Shown piece after piece: positions 6,954-14,157 of a stretch of 14,568 bases of DNA. Each line of letters begins with the position of its first letter. Position 1 is the first letter of the stretch. Made by a program: the position numbers and the translations under genes. A model generated the notes under the pieces. It saw nothing but the letters and a program-made list of their open reading frames with translations, did no database searches and had not been told where the DNA came from. Origin of the DNA: a bacterium (GTDB lineage: Bacteria; JAJVIF01; JAGGVT01); contig JAGGVT010000031.1 in NCBI GenBank assembly GCA_021157815.1, positions 1 through 14,568 on the forward strand. The letters are read 5' to 3'.

Positions 6954-9296
6954 CTACTGAACATCCACAATACACAGCGGGTCGCCGACTATTGTCTCCG
7001 TCCAGCTGACATATTTCAATGCCATATAACACGCTTCCGCCAGATTGTGTTTAGACACCTGCCGAGGATAAAGGAAACGCTCATCGCCGACAGCGTCCGA
7101 CCACGGCTCGTAAACATGCCCGATGCCGCCTGTTCCGCCAATTCGAATCCAGTCCCCAACCATGCCCATGCCTGACCGGTTTGCTTCGTTGAAAGTCGTG
7201 CAGTTGGATGATTCATACGTGTTAAAAATCGCACCGTTTAGAAGCCCGAAACCGAGTTCAAACACATAGAGTCCGCCACCGGGAGGCGATGGGCTGTGGT
7301 GGATTCCGTGACCCGTATATGCCAGCACGTAGTCACTGATTGAGGAATCATTTATTGTTTCCGCGGTCAGGAATATTTCAGCATTTTCGAACAGGTGCTG
7401 GATTCCGCGGTCTTCATAAATGACAGCCGCGCTTTCCATGCGGTCGTATGTTTTTCCACCGTCAAGAATAGCGTATGCGTCAGGCCCTGAATACGGATCA
7501 AGCGCCCTGTCTATCATGCCGTAAACCTCCTCCACTTCCCATGCGGCAAGGCGAGTTACAAGATACGCCACTACCGCCTGTCCCATTTGGTATTTAAACG
7601 GATGGAACCAACTGCCATCAGGCTTTCCGTAATACGGATTATAAATCCTGCCGTCAAGATTATATTCATCGCTGAAAATAAGTGAAAGTTCACTGTCTAT
7701 CGCAGCGTAGTCAAGGTCGTTATAATCGCTGCCGTGCGTCTTCTGAATTTTCAACGGGATTCCCTTGGTGAGCACGATATATTTAATCCTGTGTTTCAGC
7801 CCGTTGCTCTCGATGAAATCCTCAATCGGGGTTCTTATCAGTTCATTATATTGAGTTCGTGAAATTGACTCACCAAGCGACAAATCGAGCTCACAAATCA
7901 TGTCGCTTTTTATGTCGCGCCCTGTGGCATCGCTTACGTAGTAATCCTTTATCGAGACTGAATCGTTGCTGTTCAAATTATAGACCACAAGAATCGACTC
8001 TGATTCCGGTGCTGGAATCGGATCGTACAGCACACTGTCAATTTCAAACTGTACGACATGGTCAAGATTGTCGTTTGGAATCTGGATTACGATTTCATCA
8101 AATCGCCATGATGAAACAGTGAATCCAGCCGTTTCATCATCAAGCCAGACTGTATTGGCTCCCTGCTCGTTGCCAAATCCTGAGCCTGTTACATGAATCT
8201 CTTTAATATCCTGAGTTGAGAAATCGAAAAAGAGATCATCGAATTCCAGCGCGACAGCCTCGTTGACTGTTACTTTTGCGGTTGTATAAATTCCTTTAGC
8301 GGCGAAGCCATCAAACGCGTTAATCAAACAGAGATATTCTCCGGGCGACGCCTGATTGTAGTTGCCGATTTCACCTGCAAAAACATAGGTGTCCGGCTTG
8401 ACACCGGGACCAATATAATCAAGCGAAACTGTTGAACCGAACAATGCCGGGCTTTCGATCCCGACTGTTACATAATCGATTCCCTGCCAGTCGAGAATAG
8501 TTACCTCAATATCGATATATCCACCGTTCGAGTATAGCTCGCCTGTTATCTCAACTTCAGCATCAACAGGTTCCGGAGCGTTATCTGTAACAGGTGTGGG
8601 CGCATTTGGAAACCCGGTTGAAACATCACAGATTATATAGAACTGATAACCATGCGAGAATCCTGTTAAATCAAGATACCATCTGAGAGTTTCAGAGGTC
8701 TGTTCCGTTGATGAGAATCTTCGGTATGGAACATCCTTGAAATACGCCTTGAACGGATTTGTATTTCCGTCAAGGTCCCATTTGTCAAATAGTTTCGTGT
8801 AGCCATCTGGTTCCATTACAACTTTATTGTTGGCGAGAACATCAAAAGAAGGGAAATTCATTACATTGTGCAAACTGTCCGCCGGCAGGACAGCGATTAT
8901 TCGCGCGTCAAAACCATCAATTCCGCTTCCGGGAAACGGGTGTGACAAACGCATGTCGGCATAGAAATCGCCGTTATGTTCAGGGTCATTCCCGGTTTCG
9001 GTAAACGCGACTACGTTCGGATACGCGGCTGTCAAATTAAAATGATACTGCCCTATTCTGTCAACCGGTTCGAGATTGAATGTTCCGTCATCAGGATTAA
9101 AAGCCACCAGATACGCCGCGATAATCTCACGGTCGCTGTTTTCGATTTGTGTGCCCAGACTGCCCATCTGATCAGCGATTAACTGGCTTGATGGCTGATC
9201 GTCAGGCTGAATTGGGGTGCCGCTTTTCGAACATCCGGTAATTATCAATGCTATAACAACAGCAAACAGGAATGCAAATTGGAGTGAGGATTTCAT
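6954..9296 (-). CDS. lipoprotein with C-terminal TIGR03790 domain and IPT/TIG-like segment
   Basis: 780 residues. The N-terminus is a lipoprotein signal with lipobox IITGC (Cys22), so the protein is probably membrane-anchored outside the cytoplasm. Residues of about 40-250 form a beta-rich region I cannot assign, with a run near NGDFYADMRLSHPFPGSGID. About 250-345 looks Ig-like, and about 345-430 resembles an IPT/TIG domain (IHVTGSGFG). From about 436 it follows the uncharacterised family TIGR03790: ILVVYN, a YNELIRTPI block, IKYIVLTKGIPLKI, then GGTGGIGHVYEPW, NLAEACYMALKYVSW and GDPLC at the C-terminus. That family is known for its association with exosortase-bearing genomes, but no exosortase or PEP-CTERM protein is in the window. 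GGAGG on the minus strand, ending six bases before ATG 9296, fixes the start. It is divergent from the gene at 9476. Confidence 0.82.
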   Translation of the reverse strand: MKSSLQFAFLFAVVIALIITGCSKSGTPIQPDDQPSSQLIADQMGSLGTQIENSDREIIAAYLVAFNPDDGTFNLEPVDRIGQYHFNLTAAYPNVVAFTETGNDPEHNGDFYADMRLSHPFPGSGIDGFDARIIAVLPADSLHNVMNFPSFDVLANNKVVMEPDGYTKLFDKWDLDGNTNPFKAYFKDVPYRRFSSTEQTSETLRWYLDLTGFSHGYQFYIICDVSTGFPNAPTPVTDNAPEPVDAEVEITGELYSNGGYIDIEVTILDWQGIDYVTVGIESPALFGSTVSLDYIGPGVKPDTYVFAGEIGNYNQASPGEYLCLINAFDGFAAKGIYTTAKVTVNEAVALEFDDLFFDFSTQDIKEIHVTGSGFGNEQGANTVWLDDETAGFTVSSWRFDEIVIQIPNDNLDHVVQFEIDSVLYDPIPAPESESILVVYNLNSNDSVSIKDYYVSDATGRDIKSDMICELDLSLGESISRTQYNELIRTPIEDFIESNGLKHRIKYIVLTKGIPLKIQKTHGSDYNDLDYAAIDSELSLIFSDEYNLDGRIYNPYYGKPDGSWFHPFKYQMGQAVVAYLVTRLAAWEVEEVYGMIDRALDPYSGPDAYAILDGGKTYDRMESAAVIYEDRGIQHLFENAEIFLTAETINDSSISDYVLAYTGHGIHHSPSPPGGGLYVFELGFGLLNGAIFNTYESSNCTTFNEANRSGMGMVGDWIRIGGTGGIGHVYEPWSDAVGDERFLYPRQVSKHNLAEACYMALKYVSWTETIVGDPLCIVDVQ

Positions 9297-9340
9297 TAAA
9301 CTGCCTCCGGGGATTTGGAAATTGTGATGTTTATCGACTC

Positions 9341-9358
9341 GGTATATTGATTATACCA
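9341..9358 (-). promoter_or_regulatory. extended -10 promoter overlapping an operator-like palindrome
   Basis: Reading leftward, TGGTATAAT (9358-9350) is a perfect extended -10 element for the lipoprotein gene that starts at 9296; no good -35 is visible upstream. It overlaps GGTATATTGATTATACC (9341-9357), two perfect 6-bp arms around a five-base centre. A bound dimer there would block the promoter. The leader would be about 45 bases long. Confidence 0.45.
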
Positions 9359-9426
9359 ATACAACTATAGCATAAGGGAGTATGGGTTTTCAAAGCGGTA
9401 TTAATGTTCACGGGCTTTATCAGCAC

Positions 9427-9448
9427 TTGACACATATTCCATTATAAT
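9427..9448 (+). promoter_or_regulatory. TTGACA and TATAAT upstream of the secreted-protein gene
   Basis: A consensus -35 (TTGACA, 9427-9432) and a consensus -10 (TATAAT, 9443-9448) both lie before the gene at 9476, but only 10 bases apart, which a sigma-70 holoenzyme cannot normally use together. One of them probably works with a poorer partner, for example TTGACA with TCATAT at 9452-9457. A promoter here is likely; its exact elements are not resolved. Confidence 0.35.
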
Positions 9449-9475
9449 ACATCATATATTATGGAGGTATGTAAC

Positions 9476-11413
9476 ATGATAAGAATAAATAGAAAACTCA
9501 AGTACCGGCTTTTTTTCATAATGCTTGCGGTGATAATGTCCGGATATGTATGCTCGGCAATCACAACTCCGGCGTATGCGCTCCCCAAAATATACCAGGA
9601 TATAATCAATCAGAAAAAGAAAGAGAGAGCCGAAAAGAAAAAAGAGGAAAAAAAGGAATCAAAGGATAAAGAGAAAGAAAACAAGGAAGAGGATAATGAT
9701 GAACCTGAACGAGGCATGAATCCAATCGTTCGTGAACCCGACCTCGATCCCTATATCGCAATTCACAATCTAAAACTGATTAACACAAGCGGAAACAACG
9801 ATGGCTATTTTGGCATGAATGACAGAGTCGATCTGGAAATATCCTATAAAATCGGTGATTATGAGGGTTTTGATGATGTTCATATCTCATGGTCTGTGAA
9901 AGATCAATCTGGAAATTGGGTTCATCACGACAGCCGTACAGTTCGCCTCAGGCCTGACCGGTATGTTACGGAGCGCATTTCCAATGCTGTTCCGATGAAT
10001 AAACTTCACAACTCATCTGAATTCTCAGTTGAAGTAATGCTTGAGGTCGAGAATAAAACGGCGCGCAAAACAATATGGAATAAAACCAGGGGTGTTAGTG
10101 GCAAAGTGCGTATCCGTGACGCTTACCTGACAACCGAAAGGTCACATAACAGCTATTACCCCGGCTATCCAGCCTCGATATTCTACACGGGCGACCCGTT
10201 CTGGATTGTTATCGAATATGAAGTCACGGGTGATGCCAGAGGCGATGTGGAATTTGAATGCACAATAGACACGCGTTATAATTTCATTCTCTTCCGCGAC
10301 CATTTCAGATCAACCGCGCAGAAAGGCTATAGAACAGTATGCCATCAAGGATGGCTGCCCGATTACCTGCCGTCATCGACATACAGAATGACTCTTAATG
10401 TCAAGGCAAAACATGGAAACTCCACCACATCCACAAGCAGTTCCTACACGATAAAATCATCATCCGAAAAAGGCTATTCATACAGGGATGACTGGGACTA
10501 TGACTACGAAAGGGATTTTTGCCTGAGCAGTGTAATAACATCATCACGTCCCGATGACTGGTTGAGAAAACGATATTTCGATGGCAGCGACAGTATTTTT
10601 CTTATCGCGAAATATAATGTTCACCGTGGTTTTAACGAATTTGTAACGCTTTTGTGGAAAGTCTATGATTCACAGGAGGAATTGATTTACACTGATGAAG
10701 CGCGATACATGTCATCCGCCGACGGCTTTTTCCCCATTAAACTTGAATTCCCGCACAGCCTGCAATCCGGGAGATATTCATATTCGGTCAGTGTCAAAAA
10801 CAAACCTAATAAATCTACCCGTAAAGGCTCATTTACAATTTCAAACTATCCATCCCCCGTTGGCATGGCGAAATTGGGGGATATCGCAGGGACGGATATT
10901 GTTATTCGCGATCCAGATAACCAGACAATTACTTTTGAAATTGACAACCGGTTAACCATGAGTGTTCCGGACGAATGGGATGCCATGTTCCATTACGACA
11001 ACAACCTTCCGCCATTCACATTCCTGCCGACACCTGAAATCACAGGCATGGTCATGGTTAGCGAGTTTAAAAATGTGGACACATCTCATGTGGAAACATC
11101 CTTTGATGACGCTGTCAAACAATATGAGCAATTGGAATCAAAAGCAACGAAAATCGCGGATTCGACTGAACGGAAGGAGATTATCATTGACAGCAGGCAG
11201 TCGCTGATATGTTCATACAAGGGCAGCATCAAGCATCGCGGCGAATATCTAAACGAATACATTGAAAACGTTGATATTCTCGTTATTCAAATCTGGTATC
11301 CGACAGATGACGCAAATTATCTTTATTCCGTAAGGCTGATTACACCTGAGGAACATTCGGATTTGTTATTCGACGTGGCGGAAAAGGTAATTGATATGAT
11401 TCAAATTAATTAG
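9476..11413 (+). CDS. secreted multi-domain beta-rich protein of unknown function
   Basis: 645 residues. A signal peptide (hydrophobic about 12-28, cleavage probably after AYA near residue 36) is followed by a highly charged Lys/Glu segment (about 45-80), likely an extended or helical linker. Three regions (about 85-215, 215-335, 345-460) share the pattern of a beta-sandwich: a GDxI/V strand start, a W-V/W-K strand (ISWSVKDQSGNW; LLWKVYDSQEE) and a closing strand ending GSFTI or SSYTI. They look like diverged tandem Ig-like domains. The last 165 residues (from about 480: MSVPDEWDAM ... VAEKVIDMI) resemble PsbP/DUF1795-type folds, a weak inference. GGAGG at 9463-9467 selects ATG 9476 over ATG 9461. 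I cannot name a function. It is divergently transcribed from the TIGR03790 lipoprotein, so both surface proteins may share regulation. Confidence 0.78.
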   Translation: MIRINRKLKYRLFFIMLAVIMSGYVCSAITTPAYALPKIYQDIINQKKKERAEKKKEEKKESKDKEKENKEEDNDEPERGMNPIVREPDLDPYIAIHNLKLINTSGNNDGYFGMNDRVDLEISYKIGDYEGFDDVHISWSVKDQSGNWVHHDSRTVRLRPDRYVTERISNAVPMNKLHNSSEFSVEVMLEVENKTARKTIWNKTRGVSGKVRIRDAYLTTERSHNSYYPGYPASIFYTGDPFWIVIEYEVTGDARGDVEFECTIDTRYNFILFRDHFRSTAQKGYRTVCHQGWLPDYLPSSTYRMTLNVKAKHGNSTTSTSSSYTIKSSSEKGYSYRDDWDYDYERDFCLSSVITSSRPDDWLRKRYFDGSDSIFLIAKYNVHRGFNEFVTLLWKVYDSQEELIYTDEARYMSSADGFFPIKLEFPHSLQSGRYSYSVSVKNKPNKSTRKGSFTISNYPSPVGMAKLGDIAGTDIVIRDPDNQTITFEIDNRLTMSVPDEWDAMFHYDNNLPPFTFLPTPEITGMVMVSEFKNVDTSHVETSFDDAVKQYEQLESKATKIADSTERKEIIIDSRQSLICSYKGSIKHRGEYLNEYIENVDILVIQIWYPTDDANYLYSVRLITPEEHSDLLFDVAEKVIDMIQIN

Positions 11414-11416
11414 GTT

Positions 11417-11506
11417 GTAGCCCGGGAATCCATTTCCCGGGAAATGCGTGGGAAAAATGAGTGTTAAATTCACGCCAAAACCCCGGGAAATGGATTCCCG
11501 GGCTAC
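11417..11506. repeat. 90-bp element with perfect 25-bp inverted ends
   Basis: The arms 11417-11441 (starting GTAGCCCGGGAATCC) and 11482-11506 (ending GGATTCCCGGGCTAC) are perfect reverse complements. Each arm contains CCCGGGAA and TTCCCGGG, so it can also fold by itself. Inside, GCGTG and CACGC add a third pairing. It starts three bases after the stop codon of the secreted-protein gene and could act as a bidirectional transcription barrier, although it lacks a T-run. It resembles REP/MITE-like sequences dispersed in other genomes. No target duplication is visible. Confidence 0.8.
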
Positions 11507-11662
11507 GGGCAAATTTAAATTCCAAATGTCTCTTTTTAATAAACCAGGTAAAAAATTCCCCTGAAATTGCCGATTCTGATAGAATAGGAGGGCATTTGTA
11601 ATTGAAATCGAACAGGCAGCTTTAAACCGAGTGTTCAAGTGATTTGATTTAGCTGAAAATCA

Positions 11663-12577
11663 ATGATTGCTTACCTGATAAAATCGATGCGTTATCGCAG
11701 CTGGACGAAGAACTTTCTTGTGTTCGGAGCATTGTTCTTTGTGCCGGGCGCCATTCTCCAGAGCCAGGCTGTTACCCGAAGCGTTTTTGTGTTTGTCGCC
11801 TATTGCCTGCTGGCAAGCGGATTATATATCATAAACGATGTAACCGACAGAAAACGCGACAAACTCCATCCGTTGAAAAAACATCGACCGATAGCATCAG
11901 GGAAACTACCCATATCCACCGCGCTTCTTTTTGCGCTCACTCTGTTCATAATAAGTTTCGCGATTTCAATATGGCTTGATTTGACCGCATTCTCAATTGC
12001 AGGATTCGGAAAAATCATGCACATTAAATTCGGTGTCACGCTGACATTTCTTGCGTATTTCATCCTGATCATGCTGTACACGTTTTTTCTGAAAAGAATA
12101 TCCATTCTGGACGTAATAATAATCGCGATAGGATTTGTGCTTCGCGCGGTAGCCGGCGCGGCTGCATTGAATGTGGAGATCAGCCAGTGGCTTCTTCTTT
12201 GCACGTTTCTTTTGAGTGTATATCTCGCGCTGGCCAAACGTCGCGGTGAAATGCTTCAGCTTGGTGATGAGTCAGCCAACCATCGTGAAAATCTCGCCGA
12301 TTATTCAGTCCCGCTGATTGAACAGCTTTTAACAATCACAGCCGCGGCGAATATCATTTCATATTCGCTCTATACATTCATGGCGGATAACGCCGCGGGA
12401 ACATACCTCATGGCGACAATTCCCATGGTTGTCTTCGGGATATTCCGTTATCAGGCGATTGTGCTGTTTAAAGGTGAGGGAGCCAATCCTGAGGAGATTC
12501 TTCTTAAGGACAGAGCCATCCAGATTGATATTCTGGTGTGGCTCATTGCTGTAGTTCTGATTTTCAAATTTTCCTGA
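11663..12577 (+). CDS. UbiA-family prenyltransferase, decaprenyl-phosphate phosphoribosyltransferase-like
   Basis: An integral membrane enzyme of 304 residues with about eight or nine hydrophobic segments. The sequence follows the 5-phosphoribosyl-1-pyrophosphate:decaprenyl-phosphate phosphoribosyltransferase group (mycobacterial UbiA, Rv3806c, about 300 residues): an RSWTKNFLVF start, the metal-binding Asp motif N58-D59-xx-D62-xxx-D66 followed by HP and HRPIASGKLP, then LKRISILDV, GFVLRAVAGA, LAKRRGEM and a closing ILLKDRAIQID. In mycobacteria the product feeds arabinan synthesis. Homologues in other phyla probably make a polyprenyl phosphoribose or related sugar lipid, and the acceptor here is unknown. 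An in-frame TGA at 11654 forces the start to ATG 11663 or later; no clear ribosome-binding site precedes it. No DprE1/DprE2-like epimerase is in the window. Confidence 0.88.
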   Translation: MIAYLIKSMRYRSWTKNFLVFGALFFVPGAILQSQAVTRSVFVFVAYCLLASGLYIINDVTDRKRDKLHPLKKHRPIASGKLPISTALLFALTLFIISFAISIWLDLTAFSIAGFGKIMHIKFGVTLTFLAYFILIMLYTFFLKRISILDVIIIAIGFVLRAVAGAAALNVEISQWLLLCTFLLSVYLALAKRRGEMLQLGDESANHRENLADYSVPLIEQLLTITAAANIISYSLYTFMADNAAGTYLMATIPMVVFGIFRYQAIVLFKGEGANPEEILLKDRAIQIDILVWLIAVVLIFKFS

Positions 12578-12631
12578 TTGTGCCTATTCATCTCTGAAAA
12601 ACTTTTTTTTAAGTATGAGTTTAATGCTTAT

Positions 12632-12811
12632 CCTGGGAGCGCTGGTCTCTGACCGGCACTTGAGCAGGTTTACTTAAAGAGAAATAAAGGGAATTTATCG
12701 GACATTGTTGATAAATTCACCTCTTTTCTTTTGGTTTATTGTCTGCTAGATAAACTCTTTTGATTGCTATTAACCTTGTCCAGGTGCCGGTCAGAGACCA
12801 GCGCTCCCAGG
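12632..12811. mobile_element. 180-bp MITE-like element with perfect 28-bp inverted ends
   Basis: The left end 12632-12659 (CCTGGGAGCGCTGGTCTC then TGACCGGCAC) is the exact reverse complement of 12784-12811. The interior is AT-rich and contains a further hairpin: GAATTTATC (12691-12699) pairs with GATAAATTC (12710-12718), with imperfect extension. There is no ORF and no evident target duplication. Together with a second hairpin at 12817-12839 it occupies most of the 339-base gap between the prenyltransferase and the WD40 gene, which converge here. Confidence 0.8.
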
Positions 12812-12816
12812 TTCCG

Positions 12817-12839
12817 GATTTTATCGATATGATAAAATC
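12817..12839. repeat. hairpin downstream of the WD40 gene
   Basis: GATTTTATC (12817-12825) and GATAAAATC (12831-12839) are perfectly complementary around a GATAT loop. It lies about 78 bases beyond the WD40 stop on the minus strand, and directly outside the 180-bp element. It is AU-rich and has no T-run, so it is a weak terminator candidate. Confidence 0.4.
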
Positions 12840-12916
12840 ACCTGCGATTTCATCTGCCGGTTTTCACTGTAAAGCCTTTAAACGTAAGTGTTATGAACTT
12901 TTTCAGGGACAACTAC

Positions 12917-13954
12917 CTATTCAACAATCCAGAGTTTAATTGATTTGTCATCGCCGCCGGATGCCAGAAACCTGCCGTCGGGACTGAAATCCACGGATGA
13001 AATAATCGCGAAATGCCCCTCGAACGGGCGAATTAATTCAGCTGATTCAACACTCCATAATCGAATTGTCGTTTTGTTATTTGTGTAATCCCATCCGCCT
13101 GTAGCCAGGATTTTGCTGTCCGGGCTGAATGAAATCGAGCGGACATCATAGGATTGTACATTAATAGTGCGGATCATCCTGCCGTTGGCTGCGGCCCATA
13201 TTCCGATTATCTTGTCATTGCTTGGAACGCCTTTCTGAGGGCCTTTCAGTTTTAAAGGATCATCGATACATCCCGTGGCGAGATATCTGCCATTCGGACT
13301 GAACGCAACACAGTAAACCGGATGGTTGCGCCCCTTGAGCGTGTTAATAAGGTCTCCCGTTTGGGCTGACCATAATTTGGCGGTTTCATCCACACTTCCT
13401 GATGCTATGATACTCGCATCAGGATTGATAGCAACTGATGTTACACTGCCTTTATGGCCAATTGAATCATCCTCTTTACGCAGGATTTTATTTACAATTG
13501 TTGAGATTGTGGATTGCTCATGCCCCTCAATTGCGAATATCTGTTTCCCGGATTCCAAATCCCACATTCTGACAGTCTTGTCAACGCTTCCAGAAACAAG
13601 TTTAGTGCCGTCCGAGCTGACAGCAATTGACTTGACAGCATCAGTGTGCCCTTTTAACACCCATTTTACCTTTTCCTCTTCAAGAGACCAAAGCCTGATG
13701 AACTGGTCAAAACCCGCACCCGCGAGCGTTTTACCATCCGGGCTGAACGCAAGCGTTTCTATTGTCCTGTAATGCCCCTCAAGTTTCGATTCCTGCTCCC
13801 CTTCGAAAATCGACCACAACCTGATTTCAGGATCAATTCCGCCGGATGCCAGAATTTTGTTGTCCGGGCTGAAAGCAACCGCATTTACCGTACCAACATG
13901 AGCATCGAGAGTGGATTTCAAATGTAAAATCTTGTGGGATTCATCGGTCATCAT
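12917..13954 (-). CDS. seven-bladed WD40 repeat protein
   Basis: 345 residues made almost wholly of seven WD40 blades, enough to close one beta-propeller. Typical blade text is VNAVAFSPDNKILASGGIDP followed by EIRLWS. Blades four and five are enlarged: one has a duplicated GH turn (IEGHEQSTISTIVNKILRKE, then GHKGSV), the other an insertion (DDPLKLKGPQKGVPSNDK). There is no signal peptide, membrane segment or attached kinase or effector domain, so it is probably a cytoplasmic scaffold; its partners are unknown. I prefer ATG 13954 because AGGTG lies seven bases before it; the frame also opens at a GTG at 13993, giving 358 residues. It is convergent with the prenyltransferase. Its leader carries an unusual folded region and a promoter candidate. 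Confidence 0.88.
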   Translation of the reverse strand: MMTDESHKILHLKSTLDAHVGTVNAVAFSPDNKILASGGIDPEIRLWSIFEGEQESKLEGHYRTIETLAFSPDGKTLAGAGFDQFIRLWSLEEEKVKWVLKGHTDAVKSIAVSSDGTKLVSGSVDKTVRMWDLESGKQIFAIEGHEQSTISTIVNKILRKEDDSIGHKGSVTSVAINPDASIIASGSVDETAKLWSAQTGDLINTLKGRNHPVYCVAFSPNGRYLATGCIDDPLKLKGPQKGVPSNDKIIGIWAAANGRMIRTINVQSYDVRSISFSPDSKILATGGWDYTNNKTTIRLWSVESAELIRPFEGHFAIISSVDFSPDGRFLASGGDDKSIKLWIVE

Positions 13955-13992
13955 GACAAAGCACCTATCCCATTTGGAGATATCAAAATGCA

Positions 13993-14043
13993 CTAACCGG
14001 AATTGTTCATCTCCTTTATGAGATGATTTATTCCTTCCGGTTA
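13993..14043 (-). promoter_or_regulatory. folded leader of the WD40 gene with embedded ribosome-binding site and five-codon ORF
   Basis: Outer arms 13994-14002 and 14035-14043 (TAACCGGAA/TTCCGGTTA) and inner arms 14007-14013 and 14020-14026 (TCATCTC/GAGATGA) are perfectly complementary. On the minus strand the strongest ribosome-binding sequence, AAAGGAG (14017-14011), lies partly in the inner loop and partly in its stem, directly against an ATG at 14010. That ATG opens ATG AAC AAT TCC GGT TAG, whose stop overlaps the GTG at 13993 (TAGTG). The arrangement could control translation of the WD40 gene; this is inference. Confidence 0.5.
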
Positions 14044-14071
14044 ATGTTTTATGTAAAACTTCAAATAGTTT

Positions 14072-14122
14072 TTATCCGCTAATTGTAGCGGATAATATAA
14101 TACTATTTCAGCAGTAATGCAA
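14072..14122 (-). promoter_or_regulatory. candidate WD40 promoter with an operator-like inverted repeat
   Basis: On the minus strand TTGCAT (14122-14117) is 17 bases from TATATT (14099-14094). The -10 matches five of six positions, the -35 only TTG. Overlapping the -10 and covering the expected start point is a perfect inverted repeat with 9-bp arms (14072-14080 and 14087-14095, TTATCCGCT/AGCGGATAA) around AATTGT. This would suit repression or a 5' stem-loop. Confidence 0.4.
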
Positions 14123-14157
14123 GTTAAGGGATGTGTTTAAGAAAAGCGCGATTTATA

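Noticed and set aside
6831-7175. 114-residue open frame between the convergent genes
   Set aside because: It translates the tandem CATTCCGG repeat and then the antisense of the lipoprotein C-terminus.
11800-12237. 145-residue minus-strand open frame
   Set aside because: It is antisense to the membrane enzyme, which carries intact family motifs.
13326-13772. 148-residue plus-strand open frame
   Set aside because: It is antisense to the WD40 repeats; its apparent internal repetition simply mirrors the blades.
13024-13930. DNA-level tandem repeat in the WD40 gene
   Set aside because: The recurring similarity is explained by protein blades with diverged codons; it is not a recent DNA duplication.
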